Shown here: positions 1 through 8,624 of the stretch, in pieces | Numbering within the stretch: position 1 is the stretch's first letter | Layout of the letters: each line of letters begins with the position of its first letter | Source: Pseudoxanthomonas daejeonensis | GTDB lineage: Bacteria > Pseudomonadota > Gammaproteobacteria > Xanthomonadales > Xanthomonadaceae | Reading direction: 5' to 3' | DNA length: 64,000 nucleotides | Assembly (NCBI RefSeq): GCF_010093205.1 | Contig: NZ_PDWN01000002.1 | Location: forward strand, 248,001 to 312,000 | The notes under the pieces: generated by a model | The model's database searches: none | Told to the model about the DNA's origin: nothing | What the model saw: only the letters and a program-made list of their open reading frames with translations | Translations under genes and position numbers: made by a program

Positions 1-2649
1 CTGCGAGAGCTCGTTGCTTGCCCCGGTTTCAGAGAGGACGCTCGGCAGGCCGAAATAGGCGAACTCGAGCGTAGAGATGCTGAATCCCTCCAGCTGTGTC
101 GGGAGCAGCGCCACATGCGCGCGCGCAAACTCCTTCGACATCCGCCTGCGGCCCACTGACCCGGCCAGGGTGAGCGACCCGGATTCCACCAGTGGCGCCG
201 CCAGCACCTCAACGGCATGCCGCGCCTCGGCGTCCCCGCCCAGCGAACCGAGCATCACTAGGTGCGCGTCCGGGTAGCGCTTGACCACCTCAGCGAAGCT
301 CCGGATGACAAGCAGGTGGTTCTTCTGGAAATGCAGGTTCCCCGCGAACAGGAACCTAGGCGAGCCGATGGACTCGCGGCGATGCGCCGCTACCATAGGC
401 AGCGGTGGCCTGATGAAGCCGTGCGTGTTCAGGCCGTTGTTGATCAACGTGATGCTGCCCGGATCGAGCCCGAGCCGCTCGACGGAGTAGTCGCGCACGA
501 ATCCAGATACCGCGACGTACGCGTCGACGCTGCGCGAACGCAGGTGTGTGAACCAGTCGGATCCGACCTGCCAGTGATAGGCGTTGTGGAGCACCTCGAT
601 CACGCGCACGCCGTTGGCATGGATTGCGTCCAGGCCCGTGTAGGCATGGTGGGTGAAGCACACCTTCGCGCCAAGGCGCTCGGCCTCGGATAGCACTCCG
701 ACCGGGTCGTTCTTGCACGCCACCACTTCGATCCCGGCCTGCCGCGCCTCCTCGGCGATGTCGCCGAGATGGCCGAGCACGGCCACGGCGGGCCGGTACC
801 CCAGCCTGGTCATTTCGACGCAGAGGTCGAGAACCACACGCTCCAGGCCACCGCCCACGAAGTCCTGGACCAGGTGCAGGATGTCGGCCAGCGGCTCCTG
901 GGACTGCGGCTGCGACAGTGGCTCCACAGGTGGGCGGCGCACTTCATGCACCCGGGGCTCAATCGGAACGGCGGCCATACCGCTCGGCCGCATGCCCATC
1001 GATGCGGCCCGTCGGGCAGCGATCGAACGCTTGATCCGCCTGAGAAGCCGCGCGGCTTCCCGCAAGGGGGAGGTGATGCGCCAGCTCCTGCTGCGGTACA
1101 TGTCCGCCAGCTGTTGCTCGAGCGACTGGATGTGCGCCCCGCGCCCAGCCAATGCAGCGTCGCGGAACGCCAGCTCGATGCCGGACTGCCTTTGCTCGAT
1201 CTCGACCTGCCTGCGCAGATCTTCTATCCGGGCGCAGCGCTCGGCCAAGAGCACGGCGGCGGCCTCCAGTTCCGCGCCCAGCCGTTCGCGCTCGCTCGTC
1301 CAGTCGCGGGCCGCTACCTGCATCTCCTCGCGGCCCTCCTCCAGCTTCGACCTCGCCTGATCCAGCTCGGCCAGCAGGGCCGCCCTGTCCAAGAGCCCAT
1401 CCTGGACCTTCGTTTCGGCCTCGCTCGCGGAGCGGCGCGCTTCCTGGAGCTGCTCTTCGATCTCGCTCGCGGAGCGGCGTGCTTCCTGGAGCTGCGCTTC
1501 GGTCTGGCTCGCGGAGCGGCGCGACTCCTGGAGCTGTCCATCGAGGTCCATCTCGCGCAACTTCGATCCTTCGATCGCATCGCGCAATCCGTGCAGCTCC
1601 AGCGCAGCGGTGGCAGCGGACTCCTCGGCCGCGCGCGTCCTAGCCTGGAGGTCGGCCAATTGCTCGCCGATCGACCCGACCCGCTCGCGCATTTCCACCG
1701 AAACGGACTCGCTGATCAGCCAGGGAGCGATCGCCTGGACGGCGATTTCGAGCTGGCGCGCGTCCTTTTCCTCTCGCTCGGCCATGGCCCCGGTGAAAGC
1801 GGAGGTTCCGACGGACTGATTGGTGCGCGTGATGAGGACATGCCGCAGGAGGCGGCGCAGAGCCTCAGCCTCGCCCGCGGACTCCGGTCGCGACTCAGCG
1901 ACCGCCGCCAGTGCGCTGTCCAGCTCATGCGCCAGCCCTTCGACCTGCTCACGCACCGGCACGAACGTGCTAGGCGGCAGCAGCTCGATGTCCATGTCCG
2001 AAAGATGCAGGCCAAGCTCCCTGGCCCATTCCGGATCCACCCAGATCGCCAGCAGCTGCTCGCCCGGCCAGTTACAAGGCTCGTCGGAGCTCACGTCGCG
2101 TACGCGTACATGGGCGAGCACCTTGCCGTCTCCAAGCACCATCGGCACGTTGTCTGGATGGAAAGTCACGTGGTGCTCATCGATGCGCTGCCATTCGCGG
2201 AATGGCAACAGCAATGCGACCGCGCGTTGCGCCCGCGCCGATAAGGTCCCGATGACCTTCCACGGTTCGTGGAAGTGCTCCAGCGTATTGGAGCTGAAGA
2301 CCACATCGAAAGCCTCGCCTTCCGGATCCCTAGAGACCCAGTCCTCAGCGACGAACTTCTGGCCCGGGTAGTGCTGCCGGGCGTCCTCGATGGCGACTGG
2401 GGAGAAATCCACTCCGGTCATGTCGACGCCAGCCAGGTTGATGGCCAGCTCGTTGGTTCCATCGCCGAGCGCACAACCCCAGTCGCACCAGCTCAACCCT
2501 TCCGCCGAAGCGGCGATCAGCCATTTCGGCAGCAAGCTGAACGCAAGCGCACCGAAGAACCGGGATTGCGCGCGCCCTTGGCGCTCCTCCCAGTCCGACG
2601 TGAAGCGCGTATCCCAGTAATCCTTTGAATTGACCAAATTATCCGACAC
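1..2649 (-). CDS. Methyltransferase / coiled-coil / glycosyltransferase fusion, O-antigen locus (C-terminus off the window)
   Basis: The frame is open for 883 codons from a GTG at 2649 to the window edge, so the protein is larger than seen. Residues 1-240 form a class I SAM-dependent methyltransferase with the glycine motif GCALGDGT (58-65) and the post-II motif DVVFSSNTLEH (115-125). Residues about 270-510 are heptad-rich coiled coil with three near-identical 14-residue units. A linker of the SRSWRITSPLR type follows. From about 590 a GT4-like glycosyltransferase starts (LVQDFVGGGLERV), with FLFAGNLHFQKNHL at 766-779 and the E..GLPSVLSETG nucleotide-sugar region at the edge. The GTG overlaps the end of wzt by 11 bp, so the two are probably translated together. 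Role inferred: modification and elongation of the exported O-polysaccharide. The domains are certain, the exact sugar chemistry is not. Confidence 0.88.
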   Translation of the reverse strand, partial: MSDNLVNSKDYWDTRFTSDWEERQGRAQSRFFGALAFSLLPKWLIAASAEGLSWCDWGCALGDGTNELAINLAGVDMTGVDFSPVAIEDARQHYPGQKFVAEDWVSRDPEGEAFDVVFSSNTLEHFHEPWKVIGTLSARAQRAVALLLPFREWQRIDEHHVTFHPDNVPMVLGDGKVLAHVRVRDVSSDEPCNWPGEQLLAIWVDPEWARELGLHLSDMDIELLPPSTFVPVREQVEGLAHELDSALAAVAESRPESAGEAEALRRLLRHVLITRTNQSVGTSAFTGAMAEREEKDARQLEIAVQAIAPWLISESVSVEMRERVGSIGEQLADLQARTRAAEESAATAALELHGLRDAIEGSKLREMDLDGQLQESRRSASQTEAQLQEARRSASEIEEQLQEARRSASEAETKVQDGLLDRAALLAELDQARSKLEEGREEMQVAARDWTSERERLGAELEAAAVLLAERCARIEDLRRQVEIEQRQSGIELAFRDAALAGRGAHIQSLEQQLADMYRSRSWRITSPLREAARLLRRIKRSIAARRAASMGMRPSGMAAVPIEPRVHEVRRPPVEPLSQPQSQEPLADILHLVQDFVGGGLERVVLDLCVEMTRLGYRPAVAVLGHLGDIAEEARQAGIEVVACKNDPVGVLSEAERLGAKVCFTHHAYTGLDAIHANGVRVIEVLHNAYHWQVGSDWFTHLRSRSVDAYVAVSGFVRDYSVERLGLDPGSITLINNGLNTHGFIRPPLPMVAAHRRESIGSPRFLFAGNLHFQKNHLLVIRSFAEVVKRYPDAHLVMLGSLGGDAEARHAVEVLAAPLVESGSLTLAGSVGRRRMSKEFARAHVALLPTQLEGFSISTLEFAYFGLPSVLSETGASNELSQ
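1425..1536. repeat. 42-bp tandem repeat inside the coiled coil (about 2.7 units)
   Basis: Three units begin at 1425, 1467 and 1509, each with the core TCGCGGAGCGGCG on the plus strand and TCCTGGAGCTG further on. The third stops at about 1536. On the coding strand each unit encodes 14 residues (QLQEARRSAS plus four), which is two heptads, so gain or loss of a unit keeps the reading frame and the heptad phase. Confidence 0.85.
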
Positions 2650-4105
2650 GTGTCGACTCGCTGTAGCTGTGACTGATCCGTGGCTGATAAACGCCGAAGT
2701 ACCGCTTGTCGGCCACCGAGGAGAAGTAGCGGGCGCCTTCCAGATATTCGTAGTATTCGACTACTGGGCCGGTACGCCGCTCCAGCGCGGCGACGAGAAA
2801 ATACTTGCCTTCCACCAACCCATTCTCGAATTCGAATTCCACGGTGACTCGCTCGTCCGCAGACCAGTGCATGTCGCCGCCGCCGTCGCGGTCGTGGCTG
2901 CTGGATACGATAATGTCGGATCCCTTCAGGTCCTTTATCGAGAACGCGACTCCGAACGTCTCCGGCGAATACTCGTGCGGCAAGCTGAACCTGATACGTA
3001 TCCGGCAACACTCGCCCCAGCGCGCCAGATCCAACGGCTGGCCATCCCCATCCAGGATCTCCGCCGACTCGATCAGTCCGACCTGCTCGCCCCAATGGGA
3101 TACCGGCCGAGAATCTATGCCGGCTGGCGCAGACTCCACGACATGGCGCATCTGGTCGTATTCGTCCGGCGAGTGCACAGGGCTCCCATCCCCCAGGTCC
3201 GATACGCGCTCGGTCTCGGCCTCAGCCTCGGTCGGCTCCTCGGCGCCGGCCGCGACTTCCCCGACCTCCGGCCCGTCGCCCGCGGCATCCGCTGCGACGC
3301 CCTCGACCACAGGGCGGTCGGGCGAGGCGTCGGGGTCGTCGGCGAATATGGACTCCATGTAGCGCGACGTAACCTGCAGGACAGGTCCCAGCATCCTCAT
3401 CCTTCCCGAATCCAGCCAGAGCGCCCTCTGACAAAGCGTGCGAACGGTGGAGACGTCATGGCTGACGAACAATACCGACGCACCGCCGTCCTGAATCTGC
3501 CGTATCCGTTTCATGCACCGCGCTTGGAAGCGGGCATCGCCTACAGCCAGCGCCTCGTCGACTATCAGGACGTCGGCATCGACCGAGGTGGCGACCGCGA
3601 ACGCAAGGCGCACGAACATTCCGCTTGAGTACGTCTTGGTGGGCTCGTCGATGTACTGCCCGATGTCGGCGAATGCGGCGATTTCATCGAATCTCGACTC
3701 CACCGCATCCCGCGACAACCCCAGGAGCATTCCGTTTAGGAGTACGTTCTCGCGCCCGGTGAACTCCGGGTTGAACCCGGCACCGAGCTCCAGGAGTGCC
3801 GCAATGCGGCCGGATAACGAAAAATCGCCCTCGGTCGGCGACAGCGTCCCGCAGATCATCTGCAGGAGCGTGCTCTTGCCCGAACCATTGCGCCCGACGA
3901 TGCCCAGCGTCTCCCCGCGGACGACGTCAAAGTCGACATTCCGCACCGCCCAGACTTCTCGCCCCCTTGACTTCGCGCGCGACCCCAGCGCCCGCGACAC
4001 AGGACTAGTCAGCATATGCAGCAGCCGGTCGCTCGGCGAGGAGAATATCTCGAAGCGCTTGCCCAGATTGCTCGCCCGTATCACCGCCTCAGAGGACATC
4101 GGCAA
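2639..4105 (-). CDS. wzt: O-antigen ABC transporter ATP-binding protein with C-terminal sugar-binding domain (Wzt)
   Basis: This 488-residue ATPase drives export of undecaprenyl-linked O-polysaccharide across the inner membrane with Wzm. It has Walker A GRNGSGKST (71-79), the degenerate signature YSSGM typical of Wzt/TagH (159-163) and Walker B VLIVDEAL (179-186). After an acidic linker at about 255-300, a beta-rich C-terminal domain (about 330-470) resembles the carbohydrate-binding domain of long Wzt proteins, which recognises a modified chain end. The start overlaps the end of wzm, and an alternative Met lies six bases inside at 4099. The next gene downstream overlaps it too. Base composition is visibly less GC-rich than in the housekeeping genes to the right. 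Confidence 0.92.
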   Translation of the reverse strand: MPMSSEAVIRASNLGKRFEIFSSPSDRLLHMLTSPVSRALGSRAKSRGREVWAVRNVDFDVVRGETLGIVGRNGSGKSTLLQMICGTLSPTEGDFSLSGRIAALLELGAGFNPEFTGRENVLLNGMLLGLSRDAVESRFDEIAAFADIGQYIDEPTKTYSSGMFVRLAFAVATSVDADVLIVDEALAVGDARFQARCMKRIRQIQDGGASVLFVSHDVSTVRTLCQRALWLDSGRMRMLGPVLQVTSRYMESIFADDPDASPDRPVVEGVAADAAGDGPEVGEVAAGAEEPTEAEAETERVSDLGDGSPVHSPDEYDQMRHVVESAPAGIDSRPVSHWGEQVGLIESAEILDGDGQPLDLARWGECCRIRIRFSLPHEYSPETFGVAFSIKDLKGSDIIVSSSHDRDGGGDMHWSADERVTVEFEFENGLVEGKYFLVAALERRTGPVVEYYEYLEGARYFSSVADKRYFGVYQPRISHSYSESTRVG

Positions 4106-4895
4106 ACCCCTTACGGACGTAACGGAACCAAGCTAGACCGAGCACTGCGATCACCAGCGACGCAAGCATCTGCCAGCCGATCACCGACCAGTCCGGGAGC
4201 CGTCCAAAAACGAGTACTTCGCGGGCCGCGTCCACCACGCCTGTGATCGGATTCATCTCCACGATATGCCTATACCTCTCCGGGATTGCGGTGATCGGAT
4301 AGAAGACGGGGGACATGAACAGCAGGGCCATGGACAGCAGCGGCATCAGCTGACCGAGGTCACGGAGATAGACTCCGGTCGAAGCTAGGAACCACGATAC
4401 CCCGAGTGTAGCCAGCAACAGCGGGAATACCACCAGCGGGAAAAGCAGCGCCGTCCAAGGCACGCCACCCTGCACGAACAGCATTGCCATGAACAGGACC
4501 ACCAGACTCACCAGCATGTGAAAAATGGCAGCCAGCACGCACGAGACGGGCAGCACCTCAAGCGGAAAAACGACCTTTTTGACGAACTGCGGGTTGTTTG
4601 CGATCAGCGCCGGGGACTTCACCAGGCACTCGGAGAACATCCCGAATACGATCAGCCCGGCGAACAGGATCAGGGCGAACTCGGTCGTCGACTGCTGGCC
4701 GTCCGGAACCGTCCACTTCGAGCGGAAAATTACGCCGAATACGAACGTATAGACGCCGAGCATCAGCACTGGGAAGAAGAAAGACCAGGCGACCCCGACG
4801 GCCGAGCCCCGGTATCTTGAGTACACCTCGCGCTTGGCCATTTCCCACGCTAGCTTTCGGTTCGTCCACAGTCTTGAAACGAAATTCCCCTTCAT
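4089..4895 (-). CDS. wzm: O-antigen ABC transporter permease (Wzm)
   Basis: A 268-residue ABC-2 type permease that forms the membrane channel for Wzt. It has six predicted membrane segments, an amphipathic N-terminus (KLAWEMAKREVYSRYRGS) and the C-terminal motif MNPITGVVDAAREVLVFG that is common to polysaccharide ABC-2 permeases. The frame is open far upstream, but that part is the antisense of the metB-like gene. The ATG at 4895 is chosen because homologues start there and because it forms an ATGA overlap with the stop of the metB-like gene, behind AGCAGG. It is therefore probably translated by coupling from a transcript that starts in metB. Confidence 0.92.
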   Translation of the reverse strand: MKGNFVSRLWTNRKLAWEMAKREVYSRYRGSAVGVAWSFFFPVLMLGVYTFVFGVIFRSKWTVPDGQQSTTEFALILFAGLIVFGMFSECLVKSPALIANNPQFVKKVVFPLEVLPVSCVLAAIFHMLVSLVVLFMAMLFVQGGVPWTALLFPLVVFPLLLATLGVSWFLASTGVYLRDLGQLMPLLSMALLFMSPVFYPITAIPERYRHIVEMNPITGVVDAAREVLVFGRLPDWSVIGWQMLASLVIAVLGLAWFRYVRKGFADVL

Positions 4896-6082
4896 CGTAC
4901 CTGCTCCATTGCTCGTTCGAGATCCGACTTGAGATCCCCAACCCCCTCCACCCCCACACTCAACCGCACCAGGCCACCCGAAATCCCCAGCTTCTCCCGC
5001 CGCTCCACCGGCACCGACGCATGCGTCATCACCGCCGGATGGTTCACCAGGCTCTCCACGCCCCCCAGCGACTCCGCCAGGGTAAACAGCTCGGTCCGCT
5101 CGCAGAACCGCTTCGCCGCCTCGAATCCGCCCTTGAGCACCACCGAGACAATGCCGCCGAACCCCTGCATCTGCCTTGCAGCCAGTGCGTGCTGCGGATG
5201 CGACGCCAGGCCCGGATAGATCACCTTCTCCACCGCCGGCTGGCTCTGCAGCCACTGCGCCAGCGCCAGCGCATTCTCGTTGTGCGCGCGCATGCGCAGC
5301 GGCAGGGTCTTCAGGCCGCGCAGGGCGAGGAAGCTGTCGAACGGGCCCTGCACGGCGCCGATCGAATTCTGCAGGAACGCCATGCGTTCGCCGAGTTCGT
5401 CGTCGCCGGCCACGACCATGCCGCCGACCATGTCCGAATGGCCGTTGAGGTACTTGGTCGCCGAATGCATCACCAGGTGCGCGCCCAGCTCCAGCGGGCG
5501 CTGCACGATCGGCGAGGCGAAGGTGTTGTCGACCACCACCAGCAGGCCGTGCTTGCGCGCGATCTCCGCGACGGCGGCGATGTCGACGATCTTGAGCATC
5601 GGATTGGTCGGCGTCTCGATCCAGACCATGCGCGTCTTCGGCGTGATCGCGGCCTCGAACGCGGCCAGGTCGCACAGGTCGACGAAGCTGAAATCCAGGC
5701 CGGCGCTGCGTCGGCGCACGCGCTCGAACAGGCGGTAGCTTCCGCCGTAGAGGTCGTCCATCGCCACGATGTGGTCGCCGCTGTTCAGCAGCTCCAGCAC
5801 GGTCGAGGTCGCGGCCATGCCCGAGGCGAAGGCGAAGCCGCGGGTGCCACCTTCCAGCACCGCCACGCAGCGCTCGTAGGCGAAGCGGGTCGGGTTGTGG
5901 GTACGCGAGTACTCGAAACCCTGGTGCTCGCCCGGGCTGCTCTGGGCGTAGGTCGATGTGGCGTAGATCGGCGGCATCACCGCCCCGGTGCTGGGGTCCG
6001 GTGCCTGGCCGCCGTGGATCGCCAGGGTCGCAAGCGACAGCTTGCGCCCGTCCGGGGCGGCGTGGGTGGGCTGGTCCGTCAT
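4892..6082 (-). CDS. metB: Cystathionine gamma-synthase / gamma-lyase family PLP enzyme
   Basis: A full-length 396-residue member of the Cys/Met metabolism PLP family. The PLP lysine is K210 in HSATKYLNGHSD; the phosphate-binding loop is FASGMAAT (85-92) and ETPTNP lies at 156-161. Family members make cystathionine from O-acetyl- or O-succinylhomoserine (MetB) or cleave it to cysteine (CGL). The cystathionine beta-synthase gene just upstream favours the lyase, i.e. reverse transsulfuration from homocysteine to cysteine. Xanthomonas homologues are annotated either way. AGAGGAAGG precedes the ATG. The gene is the conserved edge of the LPS locus in Xanthomonas, and its stop overlaps the start of wzm. 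Confidence 0.92.
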   Translation of the reverse strand: MTDQPTHAAPDGRKLSLATLAIHGGQAPDPSTGAVMPPIYATSTYAQSSPGEHQGFEYSRTHNPTRFAYERCVAVLEGGTRGFAFASGMAATSTVLELLNSGDHIVAMDDLYGGSYRLFERVRRRSAGLDFSFVDLCDLAAFEAAITPKTRMVWIETPTNPMLKIVDIAAVAEIARKHGLLVVVDNTFASPIVQRPLELGAHLVMHSATKYLNGHSDMVGGMVVAGDDELGERMAFLQNSIGAVQGPFDSFLALRGLKTLPLRMRAHNENALALAQWLQSQPAVEKVIYPGLASHPQHALAARQMQGFGGIVSVVLKGGFEAAKRFCERTELFTLAESLGGVESLVNHPAVMTHASVPVERREKLGISGGLVRLSVGVEGVGDLKSDLERAMEQVR

Positions 6083-6313
6083 GGCCTTCCTCTGGAGATG
6101 ACCGCGAATTCTAGCAGCCCGGGCTTAACGGACCGGGAGCCCGGGAGCGAATGTCCCGCAGGCTTCCGGCGGCCAGGATTCACCCGGCTGCCCCGCCGGA
6201 CCCGCAGCCCGTGACCACGGTCACGGGACAGGCCGTCGAAGCAGAACCAGCCGCGCCCGTGCAAGTGGCGCCAGTCCCGATGCCCCACCGCCCACCGGGA
6301 CTCCAGCCGGCCC

Positions 6314-7693
6314 CTACTGCACCCGCCGCCGCAGATAGTTCAGCAGGTCGATCCGGGTGATCAGGCCCAGGAACCGCTCCCCGTCCATCACGATCGCCAC
6401 CTGGCCCCGGTCGAACACCGGCAGCAGGGCCTCGATCGGCGACTTCACGTCCAGCCGGTCCAGCTTGCTGACCATCGCCACCGAGACCGGGTCGCGGAAG
6501 CGGGCCTCGTCGCCGTACACGTGCAGCAGCACGTCGCTCTCGTCGATGATGCCGACCAGCTGCTCGCCGTCCATCACCGGCAGCTGCGAGACGTCGTACA
6601 GCTTCATCCGCTGGTAGGCGGTGGTCAGCAGGTCCTTCGGTCCGACCACCACGGTGTCGCGCTGGCTGTACGGGCGCAGGATCAGGTCGCGCAGGTCGCC
6701 GTGCTGCGGGCGCTCCAGGAAGCCGTTGTCCAGCATCCAGTAGTCGTTGTACATCTTCGACAGGTACTTGTTGCCGGTGTCGCACACGAACACCACTACA
6801 CGCTTGGGCACGGTCTGCTCACGGCAGTACCTGAGCGCCGCCGCCAGCAGGGTGCCGGTGGAGGAGCCGCCGAGGATGCCCTCGGTGGCCAGCAGTTCGC
6901 GCGCGGTGTGGAAGCTCTCGGCATCGGAGATCGCATAGGCCTTCTTCACCCGGCTGAAATCGGAGATCGCCGGCAGGAAATCCTCGCCGATGCCTTCCAC
7001 CAGCCAGCTGCCGGACTTGTCGCTGAGCACGCCTTCGTTGATGTACTGGGTGAGGATCGAGCCGACCGGATCGGCCAGCACCAACTCCACCCCGGGCGCC
7101 TCCCGCGCGAAGCACCGCGACAGCCCGGTCATGGTGCCGGAGCTGCCGCAGCCGAACACGATCGCGTCGAAACCGCCTACTTCAGCCATCTGCGCGATGA
7201 TCTCCGGGCCGGTGCCGGTCTCGTGCGCCACCGGGTTGTCCGGGTTGCCGAACTGGTTGATGAAGTAGGCACCCGGCGTCTCGGCGGCGATGCGCGCGGC
7301 CAGGTCCTGGTAGTACTCCGGATGGCCCTTGCCCACGTCCGAGCGGGTCAGCCGCACCTCGGCGCCCATCGCCTTGAGGTTGAAGATCTTCTCCCGGCTC
7401 ATCTTGTCCGGGACCACCAGGACCAGCTTGTAGCCTTTCTGCTGGGCCACCAGCGCCAGGCCCAGTCCGGTATTGCCGGCGGTGCCCTCGACCAGGGTGG
7501 CGCCGGGCTGCAGGTCGCCGCGTTTCTCGGCCGCCTCGATCATCGACAGGCCGATGCGGTCCTTGATCGAGCCGCCGGGATTGGCGTTTTCCAGCTTGAG
7601 GTAGAGCTCGCAGACGCCGGTGTCCAGGCGCCGGGCCTTGACCATGGGCGTGTGCCCGATCAGTTCGAGCACGGAGGCATGCGGGGCCATCAT
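6314..7693 (-). CDS. cbs: Cystathionine beta-synthase with C-terminal CBS pair
   Basis: A 459-residue PLP fold-type II enzyme that condenses homocysteine and serine to cystathionine. The catalytic lysine is K44 in PGGSIKDR; the substrate loop is EGTAGNTG and the glycine-rich phosphate loop is GCGSSGT. From about residue 335 two CBS domains follow (LLTTAYQRMKLYDVSQLPV and a second copy to the end), as in eukaryotic and Xanthomonas enzymes. The N-terminal heme domain of animal CBS is absent. The initiator may be either of two adjacent ATGs (7693 or 7690). It lies 231 bp upstream of the metB-like gene on the same strand and probably shares its pathway. Confidence 0.93.
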   Translation of the reverse strand: MMAPHASVLELIGHTPMVKARRLDTGVCELYLKLENANPGGSIKDRIGLSMIEAAEKRGDLQPGATLVEGTAGNTGLGLALVAQQKGYKLVLVVPDKMSREKIFNLKAMGAEVRLTRSDVGKGHPEYYQDLAARIAAETPGAYFINQFGNPDNPVAHETGTGPEIIAQMAEVGGFDAIVFGCGSSGTMTGLSRCFAREAPGVELVLADPVGSILTQYINEGVLSDKSGSWLVEGIGEDFLPAISDFSRVKKAYAISDAESFHTARELLATEGILGGSSTGTLLAAALRYCREQTVPKRVVVFVCDTGNKYLSKMYNDYWMLDNGFLERPQHGDLRDLILRPYSQRDTVVVGPKDLLTTAYQRMKLYDVSQLPVMDGEQLVGIIDESDVLLHVYGDEARFRDPVSVAMVSKLDRLDVKSPIEALLPVFDRGQVAIVMDGERFLGLITRIDLLNYLRRRVQ

Positions 7694-7998
7694 CGATCCG
7701 GTTGTGCTGGGCCGCGATGCGCGGCGGAACCGGGATTATCGGCCGGATGCGGGGGTCAAGTCAGCGTTCCGGCGCAGCCGCGCTGTCCGTCCTTGTAGGA
7801 GCGGGCATGACCGCGACACCGACGCCTTTGGCACGGGCGGCGCCTTCGTGGATTCGGCACCCTCGGTGTCGCGGTCATGCCCGCTCCTACAAGGAGGGAA
7901 AGCGCGGGGAGGTACTGGCGCAAGTGACGTGGGCGGTGGCGGACCGACGAGGAAGCCGCCACCGCCCACGACGTGAAGCGTTTACCGGTAACGCGCGG
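7694..7998. other. Non-coding gap with a REP pair
   Basis: These 305 bases hold no credible gene. The middle is taken up by the long GTAG inverted repeat at 7790-7895. Short open frames across it are produced by the repeat arms and have no signal of their own. Confidence 0.6.
7790..7895. repeat. Inverted GTAG-type REP pair (33-bp perfect arms)
   Basis: The arm 7790-7822 (containing TTGTAGGAGCGGGCATGACC) is matched perfectly in reverse by 7863-7895, with a 40-bp spacer. The GTAGGAGCGGGCATG head is the hallmark of GTAG REP elements known from Stenotrophomonas and other Lysobacteraceae. A related single copy is at 41812-41846. Confidence 0.8.
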
Positions 7999-8214
7999 TC
8001 AGTGCGCCCGGTCGTAGATGCGCAGCAGTTTTTCCTTGGCGTGCAGCTTTTCGCGCTTCATCTGCCCGAGCGTGAAATCGTCGATCGGCAGGACCCCGAG
8101 ATCGGCATCCATCACCTTCTTGTCCAGCGTGCGATGTCGCTGGTAGAGCTGCTTGAATTCGGGGTCGCGCTTCATGAGCGCATCGATTTCGGCCTGCGGC
8201 TGCCCTTCAAACAT
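7999..8214 (-). CDS. YdcH/DUF465 family small protein
   Basis: A 71-residue acidic/basic helical protein of the YdcH (DUF465) family, with the typical core FKQLYQRHRTLDKKVMDAD and the ending LKREK-like KREKLHAKEKLLRIYDRAH. The family is widespread in proteobacteria and has no established function. The start at 8214 is fixed by a perfect AGGAGGTG eight bases upstream; the open frame continues upstream, but that extension has no family similarity. Surrounding genes give no functional hint. Confidence 0.85.
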   Translation of the reverse strand: MFEGQPQAEIDALMKRDPEFKQLYQRHRTLDKKVMDADLGVLPIDDFTLGQMKREKLHAKEKLLRIYDRAH

Positions 8215-8624
8215 GTCTGCACCTCCTGGGGGTTTCGCGCATCCCTGCCGCGGATGCCGGCCTTCCTGGCCAGCCCTGGAAAGCAAAACGCCCCGGGCCT
8301 GCAAGGTCCGGGGCGTCGCATTTTTCGGAGCAGGGGTGGCACGGTGCGGCCCGGGCACCACCGGAAATCCCCGGGCCGGCTGCGGCCCGACGGCGATCTC
8401 CAGTGAAGCGTACAGCGGCTGCATCGGCAGGGTGCTCCTGTCAGCCAGATGGCGGAAGCACCATCCGGGTAATTGACCCTACTCCTCGCCCCGGAGGGCG
8501 GCAACCCGCCCTGCAACCTGTTGATTCGAAATAGGAATCGCCGTCAGGGCAGCCTCGGGCCCGGCCGGCCGAAAGCCTCGGTCTCTCGTGTAAATTCCTG
8601 ATGTAACTGCGATTTCCACTGCGC
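8215..8624. other. 410-bp intergenic region
   Basis: Between the YdcH gene and the end of the OmpA-like gene I see a strong hairpin at 8288-8316 and the ribosome-binding site of ydcH. I see no other gene, repeat or recognisable promoter. Confidence 0.5.
8288..8325. terminator. Hairpin terminator, possibly bidirectional
   Basis: ACGCCCCGG (8288-8296) pairs with CCGGGGCGT (8308-8316), with further inner pairs, and is followed on the plus strand by CGCATTTTT. On the minus strand the stem is followed by TTTTGC. Its position fits termination of the DUF4398/OmpA-like operon before ydcH. Confidence 0.55.

Noticed and set aside
1425-1536. The 42-bp repeats considered as part of a CRISPR array.
   Set aside because: They are contiguous without spacers and are translated as heptads of a coiled coil.
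769-2244. A 491-codon open frame on the plus strand opposite the glycosyltransferase fusion.
   Set aside because: It is antisense to an open frame with clear methyltransferase, coiled-coil and glycosyltransferase motifs; its product is low-complexity Arg/Leu/Gly sequence.
6083-6313. Possible small gene in the gap between cbs and the metB-like gene.
   Set aside because: Short frames are present on both strands, but none has a ribosome-binding site or protein-like sequence.
7795-7890. The inverted repeat considered as insertion-sequence ends.
   Set aside because: The 40-bp spacer holds no gene and there is no target duplication; the GTAG head fits a REP pair.
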